Of a stretch of DNA of 64,000 nucleotides, positions 12,571 to 22,300 are shown piece after piece. Where the stretch lies: positions 62,001-126,000 of the forward strand of contig NXFV01001733.1 in assembly GCA_002803225.1 (NCBI GenBank). The letters are read 5' to 3'. The DNA is from Gamarada debralockiae (Eukaryota > Ascomycota > Leotiomycetes > Helotiales > Hyphodiscaceae). The notes below the pieces were generated by a model. The model was not told the DNA's origin. It saw only the letters and a program-made list of their open reading frames with translations, and ran no database searches. Made by a program: the position numbers and the translations under genes. Position 1 is the first letter of the stretch, and each line of letters opens with the position of its first letter.

Positions 12571-13286
12571 TATCTAGGAGCTTCGTCCTTCTTCTTTCGT
12601 CAAGACCAGTTCAGTCTTTGACTCGCACGCAGGGTGGCAACCAGCGAATCACGTCGAGGGGTCAAAAATAATGAAAGATTCACATGATTCAAGATTCGAA
12701 GAGAGAACTAGTCATTAGGTCTCGAGGGCACTTGGTGTTGATGGAGAAGAAGACAAGGACACTCCATTAGTGGCATTTCCCTGCTTTCCTTTTAGGCTTG
12801 CCCTCATTTTTAGGAAAAGCCCAGCTGAACTTGGGGGCTGGCTGATGCGGCGGGATGGAGGGCTGATCACGTGCTTTGAATGATCAGTTGGCCTGAGGCC
12901 TCAAAGACCCTCTGGCCTGGTCCCCAAAACCTTAAAATCCACGTTCAGGAACCCGCAACTCTAACTGGCCAATTTCTTCTGCGCTCTCCTCAGCCAACCA
13001 ACTTTTGCACGAGGAGGCACGCGACAGCGAGAAAGGCTTCTTTGGCCTGTGATCAAAGATAGGCACTACGACGACGGTAGTCTCATGAGGAGCCCACCAT
13101 GTTAGAAAATGTATGCTCCGGAATCCTTTCTTCTTCAAACTTCCCCTCATCCGCTGCTTGAAGCATCTACAATTCTCCCTCCCATCTTATCCTGACTATC
13201 AAGCCATCTCCTCGTCGTCCTACGTCAAGCAGCAATATAAATCGCGCCCCAGACAAAGTGGAGAGACCAATCCACCGCCATACACA
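12571..13286. other. Divergent intergenic region between HET and bHLH genes
   Basis: Probably holds both promoters. A perfect E-box CACGTG lies at 12868-12873 within TGATCACGTGCT. An ATG at 13113 is in frame with the bHLH protein but its extension looks like translated leader sequence; I treat it as 5' UTR. Confidence 0.5.
12868..12873. promoter_or_regulatory. E-box CACGTG upstream of the bHLH gene
   Basis: A palindromic CACGTG sits about 414 bp before the bHLH start. bHLH proteins with His, Glu and Arg in the basic region bind CACGTG, and the neighbour gene has these residues, so autoregulation is possible. The hexamer also occurs elsewhere in the window, so chance is a real alternative. 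Confidence 0.3.
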
Positions 13287-14473
13287 ATGCCGCGTCAAGA
13301 GCTTCCACCTACTCCAGCATCCTCAACAGAGATCAAAGGCAAAGATGGAGGTCAATTCTCTACCTTGCAGATGTCCTTCGAACTTCCTCCTCCAGCTGTA
13401 GCAGGAATCGAGTCAAGGCCATCCAGCGCATCCACAAAGGCTTCATCTGCCTCCTCATATCACCCAACGTCACCCAAATCTCCAGCAATTCCTGCGAGCG
13501 AGGTGGTCAAGATCCGACGCAGATCTTCGATTGCGCAACCTCCTTCAAAAGACGTCTTTGCCTTGCCACCGCCACCAACGAGATCTCGAAAGATCATTCA
13601 GATGAAACCCCGAGGGCAAGAAGCAGAAGCAATGGAAACATTCGATGCTACCAAGAATGGGGCTGCGAAACCCAATGCCACACCTGCGCCAAAGAAGAAG
13701 CAACCATCTTCAACCAGCGTTGCTGGACGGAAGATCGCGAGAAAGACCGCGCACTCCTTAATTGAGCGTCGCAGAAGGTCAAAGATGAATGAAGAGTTTG
13801 GAGTATTGAAGGACATGATTCCAGCATGTACAGGGGAGATGCACAAGTTGGCAATTTTACAAGTGAGTGACCTGATACAATACTGCCCCTCTTCAAGCAC
13901 TGACCATCCTCATAGGCCTCTATCGATTACGTTCGATATCTCGAAGACTGTGTTGCCAAGTTAAAAGCGGAAAACAATCGCAGCAACTCCACACCTACAT
14001 CCGAGCAGTTTGTTCTTCCACCAGCACCCTCTCGAGGATCATATGCTTCCTCCCGGCAATATCAAACGTACGAGGAGGAGGAAGACGTCGAAATGGGTGG
14101 CTCAGAACAGCCCTCCCCAGGATATACCACCCCTGTTGCAACTTCAAATCGCCCATCCGCATCTCCAGCACTTCTGCCACAAGACTCTCGAGGTCGTCAG
14201 GATTCATACTCGTCAGCCACAACAGATCGACGACACTACAGCTTCGGCGCTTCATCTACGACATCACCAGCGCTTGGCCCTGGGCAATATAACTATGCCC
14301 AGAGCAATGCATCAATTGGCTCAGCCTTGACGAGTCCCACCTTATTGCCCCAAAGGGATCTTGATCAGGAAGCAACTGCCGCTCTCTTGATGCTCAACAC
14401 GGATAGGAGGGGTACTCAAGGCAGCATCAGCGGTAGAGGCGGGATGAGTGTTAGGGACTTGCTCAGCACATAA
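13287..14473 (+). CDS. bHLH transcription factor
   Basis: Two exons (13287-13862, 13916-14473) give 377 aa. The basic region and helix 1 read RKTAHSLIERRRRSKMNEEF, followed by a loop and helix 2 (LAILQASIDYVRYLEDCVAKL). The intron falls exactly inside the domain, between LAILQ and ASIDY, so the domain is only seen after splicing. The conserved His, Glu and Arg of the basic region predict E-box binding. The N-terminal 150 residues are Pro/Ser-rich; the C-terminal part is Ser/Gln-rich and ends SVRDLLST. It resembles fungal Esc1-like single-bHLH regulators, but I cannot assign a target pathway. ATG 13287 was preferred to the in-frame ATG at 13113. Confidence 0.9.
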
Positions 14474-15010
14474 TGGCTGGGCTAGATGCCATTTGCTTGA
14501 CGTCACTTTTGGTCGGAATATCTGGCGTTTGGGTTGGGTGGAATTGGTGCATTTTTTCATCTTCCTGAAGTAAATGCAATTGTCACGTTATACGTCGTAA
14601 TAAGACTATAAAATTTCAATGAATATCCCACTTTAAAATGACCTTGGGACAGTTTCTGGGGAATGCTTTGTCCAGTTCATTCGAGACTGACTCATAGTAG
14701 TCAGCTCTTAGGCAACTCCTGTTGAAAAATGTGCCGACTATTATTTTCCTAAAAATTTGACGGGTGCTCCCATCTCAGTCCGGATGTCAACTCTCGCTAC
14801 ACTTGCGGCCTCTGGAGTACCGTACAACCTACAATGAAAGGCTCCAACAAGAACCCTCGAAATTTCGAATTATCTAAAGCTTTGAGAACATTCAGTCAAC
14901 CAGAACAAAAGTCAACCAACTGCTGAATGCTCCACATCTCATTTGACCAATTCTTGGTTATTTTGAGAGTCTGAAGGTGGCTACAGCCGTACTACAAAAA
15001 TAACGCAACA
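14474..15010. other. Intergenic, no gene seen
   Basis: The 3' region of the bHLH gene and the promoter of the hydrolase gene. I see no domain or repeat in it. Confidence 0.5.
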
Positions 15011-15979
15011 ATGGCTTCTCAAGGAGATCAGGCCCATTCGGGTTTGCCTGAAGAGAGATATTCCATGGCGACAAAGAACTTGCCAGGAGTCTTCCCCGAA
15101 CCCCTGATCATCTCGCCTGAACTCTCACACCGTCAAACCTTTATCATTCTACACGGTCGCGGATCCACAGCCCAAATCTTCGCCCCACCCCTCCTCTCAA
15201 CAACCACTCCTTCAGGCTCAAAACTGCAAACCGCATTCCCTCACGCCAAAATAATCTTCCTCACCGCATCCAGGAATCGCGCCACAATATACAAGCGCTC
15301 GTATACTCACCAGTGGTTCGATCACTGGCATATGGAGGAGCCCACTAAACGCCAGGATTTGATGAGAGGGGGATTGCAGAAGAGTTGTGCGTATGTTCAT
15401 GGGATACTGAAAAGGGAGATTGAGGTAGTTGGGAAGGAGAATGTGGTGTTGTGGGGATTGAGTCAGGGGTGTGCCACTTCTTTGATGAGTCTTTTGACGT
15501 GGGATGGGGAGGCTTTCGCTGCTACTGTTGGGATGTGTGGGTATTTGCCGTTTGCGAATCATATTGAGGAGATTGCGAGGGGCAATAGTTCAGGATCTGG
15601 CGACGGCATAGAGGACGAGGACGATGATCCATTCTCCCGTTCTGGGGACGAAGATGACCACGACGTGTTTGGAAAAGATAGCCTCGTCAAGCAGGACCTG
15701 CCAATGCAAGCAGTCACGTTCTTGAGGGATGAGATCGATATGGAGGATAAGGCTAGGATGGTGTATCGAGATATTCCAGTGTTTTTGGGACATGGTACCG
15801 ATGACGAGAAGGTCCCTATCGTGAACGGTAGAGAAGCTAAAACTTGTCTGGACCTGCTTGGAGCGGATGCGAGGATGGTCGAATATGAAAGCCTGGGACA
15901 CTGGTACTCGGATGAAATGCTGGGTGATATCTTTGACTTTCTCAGAGAAAACCTTTGTATTGAAAATGCACAGCCATAG
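15011..15979 (+). CDS. Alpha/beta hydrolase of the phospholipase/carboxylesterase (acyl-protein thioesterase-like) family
   Basis: A single exon of 322 aa. The fold-defining features are FIILHGRGS near residue 45 (oxyanion region), WGLSQG with the nucleophile serine, GTDDEKVP with the catalytic aspartate and ESLGHWYSDE with the histidine. These match the acyl-protein thioesterase / carboxylesterase family, which cleaves short acyl chains or protein-bound acyl groups in the cytosol. An acidic insertion of about 35 residues (GIEDEDDDPFSRSGDEDD) separates the nucleophile region from the Asp/His part and is unusual for the small thioesterases. No signal peptide. The exact substrate is unknown. 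Confidence 0.85.
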   Translation: MASQGDQAHSGLPEERYSMATKNLPGVFPEPLIISPELSHRQTFIILHGRGSTAQIFAPPLLSTTTPSGSKLQTAFPHAKIIFLTASRNRATIYKRSYTHQWFDHWHMEEPTKRQDLMRGGLQKSCAYVHGILKREIEVVGKENVVLWGLSQGCATSLMSLLTWDGEAFAATVGMCGYLPFANHIEEIARGNSSGSGDGIEDEDDDPFSRSGDEDDHDVFGKDSLVKQDLPMQAVTFLRDEIDMEDKARMVYRDIPVFLGHGTDDEKVPIVNGREAKTCLDLLGADARMVEYESLGHWYSDEMLGDIFDFLRENLCIENAQP

Positions 15980-16427
15980 ATAGTCACCTGTTGGTTTTCG
16001 GTCATTGACATCTGGATGATTTACCATGTTCACGAAGTAATGTCATTGCTGTATTGCAAGTCGTAGTGAGGCCATTGAATCAACGACTATCAAAAGATTA
16101 TGAGGAGCATGAGAAATGGAGATGCTTTGTGCTACTCACGTGCTCTAATTCCCTTCTCCACTCGAGAAGTGGCCAGGATCCTACACATCCCTGCGAAGCG
16201 AGAGTCCCATAGTATACCGGTATATCACGAAAATCTCTCAACACAAATTAATATTATCTAGCTCCTAATCCTCTAATACTATATTCTAACCTTTTCTAAT
16301 TCCTACCCGTATAATATATTCGAGAGAGCTTTTGTAAGGGTTCATCAAACATGCTTTAATTATCGTTAAGATTAACCTCGCTTCTTCTACACTACGAATT
16401 TTCGACACTTTAACAATATTCTTGTAA
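15980..16427. other. AT-rich gap, no gene seen
   Basis: A very AT-rich stretch at about 16200-16330 (CTAATCCTCTAATACTATAT and similar) marks entry into the gene-poor block. No open frame of note. Confidence 0.4.
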
Positions 16428-16598
16428 CTAGAAAAGGTTGAACAAAATACCTGATTTCTCGTGAAGCCGCTTCTGAAAGAGCTTGCAATCAGGGCAACGC
16501 TCTCTCGAGAAATAGATATCCTTCTTCATTGACGCAACATCGGGCTTGCAAGTCTTCAGGGTCGCCAATCTGATAACAATTTCCCCATATCTCCCCAT
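16428..16598 (-). CDS. Small unrecognised ORF with paired cysteines
   Basis: Reads 56 aa from ATG 16598 to TAG 16428. The middle contains a C-x2-C pair (RERCPDCKLFQKR) and a further Cys upstream. A GTATTT just after codon 49 could instead be a splice donor, making this one exon of a longer gene. I recognise no family. It may be decayed sequence. It reads downstream of, and on the same strand as, the exon fragment at 16768-17065. Confidence 0.25.
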   Translation of the reverse strand: MGRYGEIVIRLATLKTCKPDVASMKKDIYFSRERCPDCKLFQKRLHEKSGILFNLF

Positions 16599-16767
16599 CT
16601 GTTGATGGGAATTGCCTAATCGGGTATAGCATGTATTTTCCCCTCTTTTGTAGTATAAGAGAGCTCTTCCCCTCCTTTTATTTCAGCTCTTTAGATATCA
16701 GCTAGTCCTAAAAGTGCCACTATACTTCGCCCCCAAACAACAGCTCAACTGACAGCGGAGGTGTGGC

Positions 16768-17065
16768 TTAAAGAAATTGGTCATCTTCGTCTATTTGGAA
16801 GATAAGGGGGCATGACACGAGAAAATTTAGTATAATGATTGGAGTTCAGCAGTCTCTCACAACTTACCTGTGTGACCAACGCGGAGGGTCAAGCTGTCTA
16901 TCTCATAACATCGGGCATCTGCAAAATAGCAAGCATGTTGCAAACCACCTGCCGAAGTAAATCCATCCGTCCTGCTCGGAATGTCCCCAAGTTTTGAATA
17001 GCGTATAAACGTATTTTGCACAGGAATTGATGATCGAGATACCTGCTCGAGGAATTCCTTTCGGC
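16768..17065 (-). CDS. Unrecognised two-exon coding fragment
   Basis: An open 198-nt exon (16868-17065) and a 23-nt last exon (16768-16790) join across a 77-nt intron with a good GTAAGT donor and AATAG acceptor, keeping one frame. The product ends GHTDEDDQFL. The upstream side has a plausible acceptor (CCTAAG before 17065), but I cannot find the first exon, so the start is missing. It lies head to head with the BTB gene. No domain recognised; it may be a remnant. Confidence 0.3.
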
Positions 17066-17286
17066 CTTAGGCATAACAATGCGAATCATTACTAAGCAAT
17101 TAGTAAACCTTCGAATGCATGTTGTATTCATTGCGGCAATCACATTTTTTATCAGGTCAAAACCTCGTCCTCGTCACGTATCGCTGCTAACTACACATTG
17201 TAGCGAGGTAGCCATTGTCTAAGATCAGCATTTCCTTTACTAGACCTACTTTTCAGTCTATCGACAGCTCTGTAGCATTCATCGGC

Positions 17287-18090
17287 ATGCCTAGGGAAGA
17301 CACCGTGAAAGGAATGCTTGACGCGCCATATCAAGACTTTATAGCGTCGTATGTTGTGGAAAGCCTCATAACATATCTCTTTCTAATTTGAGACCTCAGT
17401 TTCCTCCCACTCTACTCTGGCCCTCACGTCAAAGTTCGAATTGGATCTGCGGGCCATGAATATGAACTCTCGAAGGCTATCCTCTGCAAACAATCCCCAT
17501 ATTTCGCAGCAACATTTGAAGGAGAGTTCCGAGAAGGACAAGATCAATCAACGACTCTGACTGAGGAAGAGGGCGTCGTTACGCAACGAAGCTTCAAAAT
17601 GCTGGTCCAGTGGCTTTACATTGGTCGAGTCGTCTTTAGCGAGTCAACACCGAAGGAATGTATTACCACAACCATCGAGTTCGTGAGACTTGCAGATATG
17701 TGCAAAGTTACTGGGATGGAAACTCTGATGGCCGAGCATATCAAAGCTATCATCCTAGCTAATCCAGCTCCAGAAAACACACACTTCCGCCAGGACCGAG
17801 ATCCGGACACCAATACTTATCTCCTTACAGGCCAGCATATTACTTCAGCAGCCCTTCTACCTGACGGCCATCCAATTCGCAAGGTCCTAGCTATTGCAGC
17901 AGTCGAGGGATACATACGACGTGACAAGCACAAATTTTTGAAAGAGATACGCGAATCTCATAACTTCGCAGTCGACCTCCTTCTAGAAGTAAAAGAGACC
18001 TTGAAGACAGTGACTTCCGGCGAACCCAATTTTACTTTCAAAGACCCTCTTAGCGGAAAGACATTACCATTTGTCACTCAAAGCGTCTGA
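17287..18090 (+). CDS. BTB/POZ domain protein
   Basis: Two exons (17287-17348, 17400-18090) give 250 aa, joined across a 51-nt intron (GTATGT donor, CTCAG acceptor) in phase 2. The BTB core is clear: GPHVKVRIGSAGHEYELSKA, ILCKQSPYFAATFEGEFREG, then MLVQWLYIGRV and LADMCKVTGME. BTB domains dimerise and can act as cullin-3 adaptors. There is no kelch, MATH or zinc-finger partner domain, as is usual for the numerous short fungal BTB proteins of unknown function. It is the last intact, recognisable gene before the degraded block at 18.4-23.5 kb. Confidence 0.85.
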
Positions 18091-18432
18091 AGAAGCATGT
18101 AAGCAATACATTGTTAAAAGATCTTGGTGAGGGCGTGCTGAGCTTCGAGGGTAGGAGACATAGAAATGGAAATAGGATCGGCCCTAGTCTGGTATCTCGG
18201 AGCTCGAAATGGGTTGTCAAAGGATTCGAATTAAACAATTAAGATACAAACTGTACAAGCTATACAGGTCTTACGGATTACGCTAGCAAGTCAACGAGGG
18301 AAATCCGACACTAGGAGAGAGCGTTTACACCTTCTACAACGACAAAGAGGGTCCATAGTAATAGTTATATATATGATATCTAAGGAAGAGTAGAAGAGAC
18401 CTGATATTTTGGTGTTCCTCACGTGACGGGAG
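18091..18432. other. AT-rich gap
   Basis: BTB gene 3' region, then AT-rich sequence (ATATATATGATATC near 18370). Nothing recognisable. Confidence 0.4.
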
Positions 18433-19299
18433 TTGGCATTTTTCGGGTCAACTGCGGTCCCAAATTACAATATAGTAAGAGATACCACTGAAGGCGACTG
18501 TAAAGCCCTGCTTCCTGCTCGAATGCCAGCCATTGCGAGAATTTTGCGACTGTTCCGAGCGGCCTACTTCCAGTACGAGAGCGAGAACGATTTCGGCATC
18601 GGGGCTCGTCCGATGCCCACGGGTATTAAGCGTGACGGTGTCGTGCCGCGGATTGGGGAGGCGTTAAGCTTCCCTCACTTGACGGCCATGGCTGCATACT
18701 TCAGCAGTGGCCCTGGCTTTGCAACGTGGGGACACTGCCTGGCCCACGTGAAGTTTGTCCGGATCGTATATCGGAATAACGCCAAGAGCTACTGGGGCTA
18801 CACTCTCGAGTATGCATATGAAGCCTTTGAGCTATTGCACGCCAACCTCCCCTACATGTCTCTTGAGCGGCTACAAGTAGTCGCTGATGGCTTTTCCAAT
18901 GGAATCTCAGCTAAGACGGCTGGCATATAGAGCCTGCTCAAAGTGCGAGGGCTACAAGCCGTTATTCTCCCTGGCTACGTGTGGTCTTGGAACAAGCAGC
19001 TGGCACATGTGTTGAGGACCCGCCTCCGGTGGAAGGCTGACCAGGCATGGCAACCGCTAGGCTTTGAGAACCCAGGCTCACGTCATTGGCCACGGATTCA
19101 GCAGTTAGGTTGAAAGGAGCAGCGGCAGTAGCTGGAGGAGCGATATCAGCACTTAAAGGATCAGAAAGTGGTCGCTGAACAACGGCTGCATCAGAGGAGA
19201 GCGCGTGATGCCCAGTATGGGACTACGCGCGTTAGTTGGGCTTAATGTCGGTTTGTGGCACGGTGGAAGAAGCATTGTCGGGCTCGAGACGATCACTAG
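18433..19299 (+). pseudogene. Multi-stop relic of an unrecognised protein-coding gene
   Basis: One frame reads as protein from about 18433 to 19299 but is interrupted by TAG 18928, TGA 19111, TAG 19129 and TAA 19243 before a final TAG at 19297. The peptide between the stops stays protein-like (for example FATWGHCLAHVKFVRI, RWKADQAWQPLGFENP, ARDAQYGTTRVSWA), so the frame was once open. Each internal stop is one C-to-T change from CAG, CAA or CGA, the pattern left by RIP-type mutation. The first stop could be removed by a 54-nt intron (GTAGTC...CATATAG), the others could not. The first in-frame ATG is 18523. I do not recognise the family. Confidence 0.5.
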
Positions 19300-19433
19300 G
19301 GGTCTTTTTTTTGGGAATAGAGTTGCACGCGTTGTAAGGTTGCTCTATTCTACTCCTTTCTTTGTATTAAAACCTAATACCTAATCTAGAGGCGAACCAG
19401 AGCGTGTACAGTCCCTGACAAAGAAACTGACTA

Positions 19434-19700
19434 CTAGTCTCCCTTAGGGTATAGGAGTCGTCCGTAACATGTATAGACAGCTTTGCGCCAGAACTTGCCC
19501 CAGAAACGCCGGAGGGAGTATGCTTCATACACGCGCCCAAAGAAGGGCTTTGTAAAGGCAGTATACAGGCAATACGCGGAGCCGACGGAGAAGACAAGCC
19601 GGGTGTGTATTGCTGTTTCGCGCCCCGTGACCATGGGCGGGCGGCGAAGGTAGGTTTCCTTGGCGGGGTGAAAGTCGGCGAAGTCTGTTGGTTGCACCAA
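19434..19700 (-). pseudogene. Wax synthase / membrane-bound O-acyltransferase-like fragment
   Basis: About 88 residues read in one frame. They contain PFFGRVYEAYSLRRFWGKFW, which matches the wax-synthase-domain signature (FGxxxEAYSLRRFWGxxWH) found in fungal terpenoid acetyltransferases, but the expected His after W is replaced by Arg-Lys. An acceptor-like CTCTAG immediately precedes the frame, suggesting it was an exon. No further exons with multiple membrane helices could be found on either side; intact members have about 350-450 aa. Most likely a remnant of a secondary-metabolism gene. Confidence 0.5.
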
Positions 19701-20160
19701 CTAGAGTGTGCCTTCAGGAGCGTGTTATTGGCTAGGTGATAAGTGAGGTAGGGCGATTCCAATATGTATTAACTGCGTTTCATCTGTAATCCTTCGTCCT
19801 AGGGCTATAATATTGAGGCGAGTTGGGGCACAGAAGTAGAAGCGCTAAGAGGGAGGCTCATCCATGGCGTTGCCTCCTGTGATCTAAGTCCAAGCAAACT
19901 CTATTGGTCCTGGCCTCATTGGTAGGGCCTGGTTAGAGGAGTGCATTGTTGGCGGCCACTTGGTGGCCACTTGCAAGCCACGCCACACATGACCTTTCCA
20001 TGGACCTAAGTCTGAAACGCGCTTGTTGGCGCTAGGCTTGGCGCTTCTGGCTGTTTTGTCAGCTAGTTGTAAAAGCAAGGGATAAGGGTACATCCCATCT
20101 CATTGATTTGGTCGCCTAGGAGTGTATGGTAACTCTGTCAGATAGGAGAGGGCTCGTCAA
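19701..20160. other. Gap in degraded block
   Basis: No gene supported. Around 19930-19985 there is a short direct duplication (GGCCACTTGGTGGCCACTTG). Open frames on the minus strand are short and unrecognisable. Confidence 0.3.
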
Positions 20161-20832
20161 TCACCAATAGTCGCCCCTCTCTCTTGGCCAAAGGATCTCA
20201 AGCCTGTGTAATAGCTCCTCATCACCCTCTAACTGCTCTATCAGAGCTGGCCTTGTTGGTATCCCTGCCGCTGCATTTCGCGGCCCCTCTACAAACGTGT
20301 CTACGAAACGATCGGCTACAGATTGACCCAAGCGGTTCTATCATATTATTATTTGAAAAACACAAGTAGTGACGACTCGGAGATTACCTTTATAGCATCT
20401 AGAAGATCTTCAGCCGTCTAGCCCAGAATAGGTTGAGGAACATCGAGCATTGGAATCTCGACTATCCGGCCAACTCCATACGTGCTGCATTGCGCTCGGC
20501 AGCCGTAGTAGTTGGATGGGCCAGGAAAGATGCGAATTTGAACAAGAGCAGGGTGTCGTTACTGAAAATAGACCGGAGAGTTGCTTGTACCTCCGTGACT
20601 GGGGGAGGGCTATCCCATGTAAAGTTAAGGAATAATTCTTCGAACTTGCTAGAGTCTTCGGCGGAGAGTCGAGCCTAAAAGGGGATGTTACCAAGATTGT
20701 GAATAGACAAAGTACGTTTCGGATAGGATTACGGACGCGGATCTCGTCCATAATAGCTAAGTGTCTCCCGACTTCTTCTGCTAGGAGGGCCCAATCTATA
20801 ATGTTGTTTTGCGGTGCTGTTGATGGAGACAT
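20161..20832 (-). CDS. Four-exon orphan protein
   Basis: Exons 20716-20832, 20482-20674, 20388-20407 and 20161-20337 join in frame to 168 aa, with GT-AG introns of 41, 74 and 50 nt. The 20-nt third exon is required: reading straight through meets a stop and a frame change. The product begins MSPSTAPQNNIIDWALLAEE and ends ILWPRERGDYW, is acidic and mostly helical-looking, and has no signal peptide, membrane segment or cysteine motif. I recognise no domain. Its intact splice structure inside an otherwise broken block argues that it is expressed or only recently lost. Confidence 0.5.
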
Positions 20833-21176
20833 ATCTAGGCAAATGCGAGTATAGATAAGGATAAGATAGTAAGCAGCAAGTGGACAAATAAGAGGAAAAT
20901 TTTCACGCAGCCAGACTTGAGAGGGGAGACCGTAGCTAAATAAATTAACTCTACCACATTAACTGCTAATACTGTACAGGGCGCAGTTTAACCCTAGCTT
21001 AGTGGCTATATAAAACAAACAGGTTACACTGCGCCACCTCACTACTACACCAAAGACTTTCGCTTCAAGAGTGCAACATAATATAAACAAGCAAAACCCC
21101 AATGATTCCCCCCCCCCCCTTCTTTTTCTTTAAAAAAAATATATATAAATTGCCCTATGGGCTCCCTGAGGTTCGG
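20833..21176. other. Gap with inverted repeat and homopolymer tracts
   Basis: Holds an imperfect 14-bp inverted repeat at 20980-21035 and a C-tract/T-tract/AT-tract run near 21108-21150. No gene seen. Confidence 0.4.
20980..21035. repeat. Imperfect inverted repeat flanking a TATA-like sequence
   Basis: Left arm GGCGCAGTTTAACC (20980-20993) and right arm GGTTACACTGCGCC (21022-21035) match in 13 of 14 positions as inverted copies, with a 28-bp spacer containing TATATAAAA. It could be the terminal arms of a tiny decayed transposon, or a hairpin in the promoter of the orphan gene on the minus strand. Confidence 0.5.
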
Positions 21177-21587
21177 TCACGTGGTATCTGCTGGTCCAGG
21201 AGCCATGCAGCCCGGGTCTATCGCACGGCCTAGGGTTCTACTACTCCCTCCTACTGTACAAGTCGCTGATGAGTCCTCTCTTCATACTATAGCAGTTTCC
21301 ATAATTAGGGTCAGTGCTATTGGAGCATTAGTTCAGAGGTGCAGGGAGTCGCACCAGAGGGACATGGAGTACCTACGGGTACTCCCCGTTTGTATAGGAC
21401 GCCACCGTGGCTGCAGCCAGTTTCCTTTGTAAAGCCATCTTGGTACTCTAATGAGCCAATAGTTCTTTGGCTGTCCTTTCCTATAACTGACGTCATGTGA
21501 GCCAGGGGCAGAGGTAGTGGAGAAAGCCGCATAGCTAGTCCCATTCTATTCTGGCTGCATCTGTGACACGCTGGTGGCGTCGCTCAT

Positions 21588-22003
21588 TCTGATAGAAATG
21601 CCTGTGTCTCGTTCTGCGTTGTGAATCCTTCCTGCTATTATTATGTTAGTATTCTTGACTACTACGCCTCCCCCTCTTGTTTCTCGTTCCGCCGTGGAAA
21701 TCCTTCTTGTTGCTTTGATGTTGGTCCTACGCCGCTAGCTTATAACCTTTTAGCACCCATAACCATGGTATCCTATCGTATGGATATCGCAAAGGATCAC
21801 ATCCATAACAAATCTAAAATAAACCAGAGCGCTTAGCACCTGGGCCAGGACACGGATATATATCCTCTGCCTAGGAGATGCTTTACATACTCTCTGGCTT
21901 TTGCAATCGTACCTTTCAGCCATTCCTACACCAGTCTTGATTGAAAAGCACCATTCTAATCTTATAAACCCCGCTCTTGCCAGTCTACCCAGAAAGCTTC
22001 AAC
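21588..22003. other. Gap upstream of small secreted protein gene
   Basis: Two degenerate copies of a roughly 30-bp unit (CTCGTTCTGCGTTGTGAATC and CTCGTTCCGCCGTGGAAATC) lie near 21607 and 21683. A TATAAA box at 21963-21968 sits 36 bp before the next gene's start. Confidence 0.35.
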
Positions 22004-22300
22004 ATGGTCGGAATCAAGATCTATATGCTTGCCGCTTTGGCCCTTGCTATTAGCATCACTGCTGCTCTTGGTCTACCCGCTGATCCACAACCTACGGATG
22101 AGACTAATCTTGGCCCTATGGCGTCTGCCAAGCGTAACGGGCCTACCTGGTATCAACTCGAAGAGAACGAGCACGGCCCTGTTTCCTCAAGCGTTGATCC
22201 TAATGTTGTGCCTCGTGAGGATTATAGCGAGCCTGACCTGATACTTAAAGAATATAATGCATGGGTAGAGTATGTTAACCTAGCTTTGCTATCCCTCTAA
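22004..22300 (+). CDS. Small secreted protein candidate
   Basis: Single exon of 98 aa. The N-terminus is a textbook signal peptide: MVGIKIYM followed by a hydrophobic core (LAALALAISITAAL) and a probable cleavage near GLPAD. The mature part contains one Lys-Arg dibasic site (ASAKRNGP), where a Kex2-type protease could cut and release a C-terminal peptide of about 54 residues. It has no cysteines, unlike classical apoplastic effectors. A TATAAA box lies 36 bp upstream of the ATG. Location in a degraded, repeat-like block is typical of fungal effector genes, but function is unknown. Confidence 0.55.
   Translation: MVGIKIYMLAALALAISITAALGLPADPQPTDETNLGPMASAKRNGPTWYQLEENEHGPVSSSVDPNVVPREDYSEPDLILKEYNAWVEYVNLALLSL

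Noticed and set aside
20433..20678. Plus-strand open frames over the orphan gene
   Set aside because: The minus strand gives a coherent spliced protein; the plus frames have no features.
21177..21587. Minus-strand frame with three in-frame stops reading partly protein-like
   Set aside because: Too many stops and no recognised motif. Possibly another relic, but not supportable as a feature.
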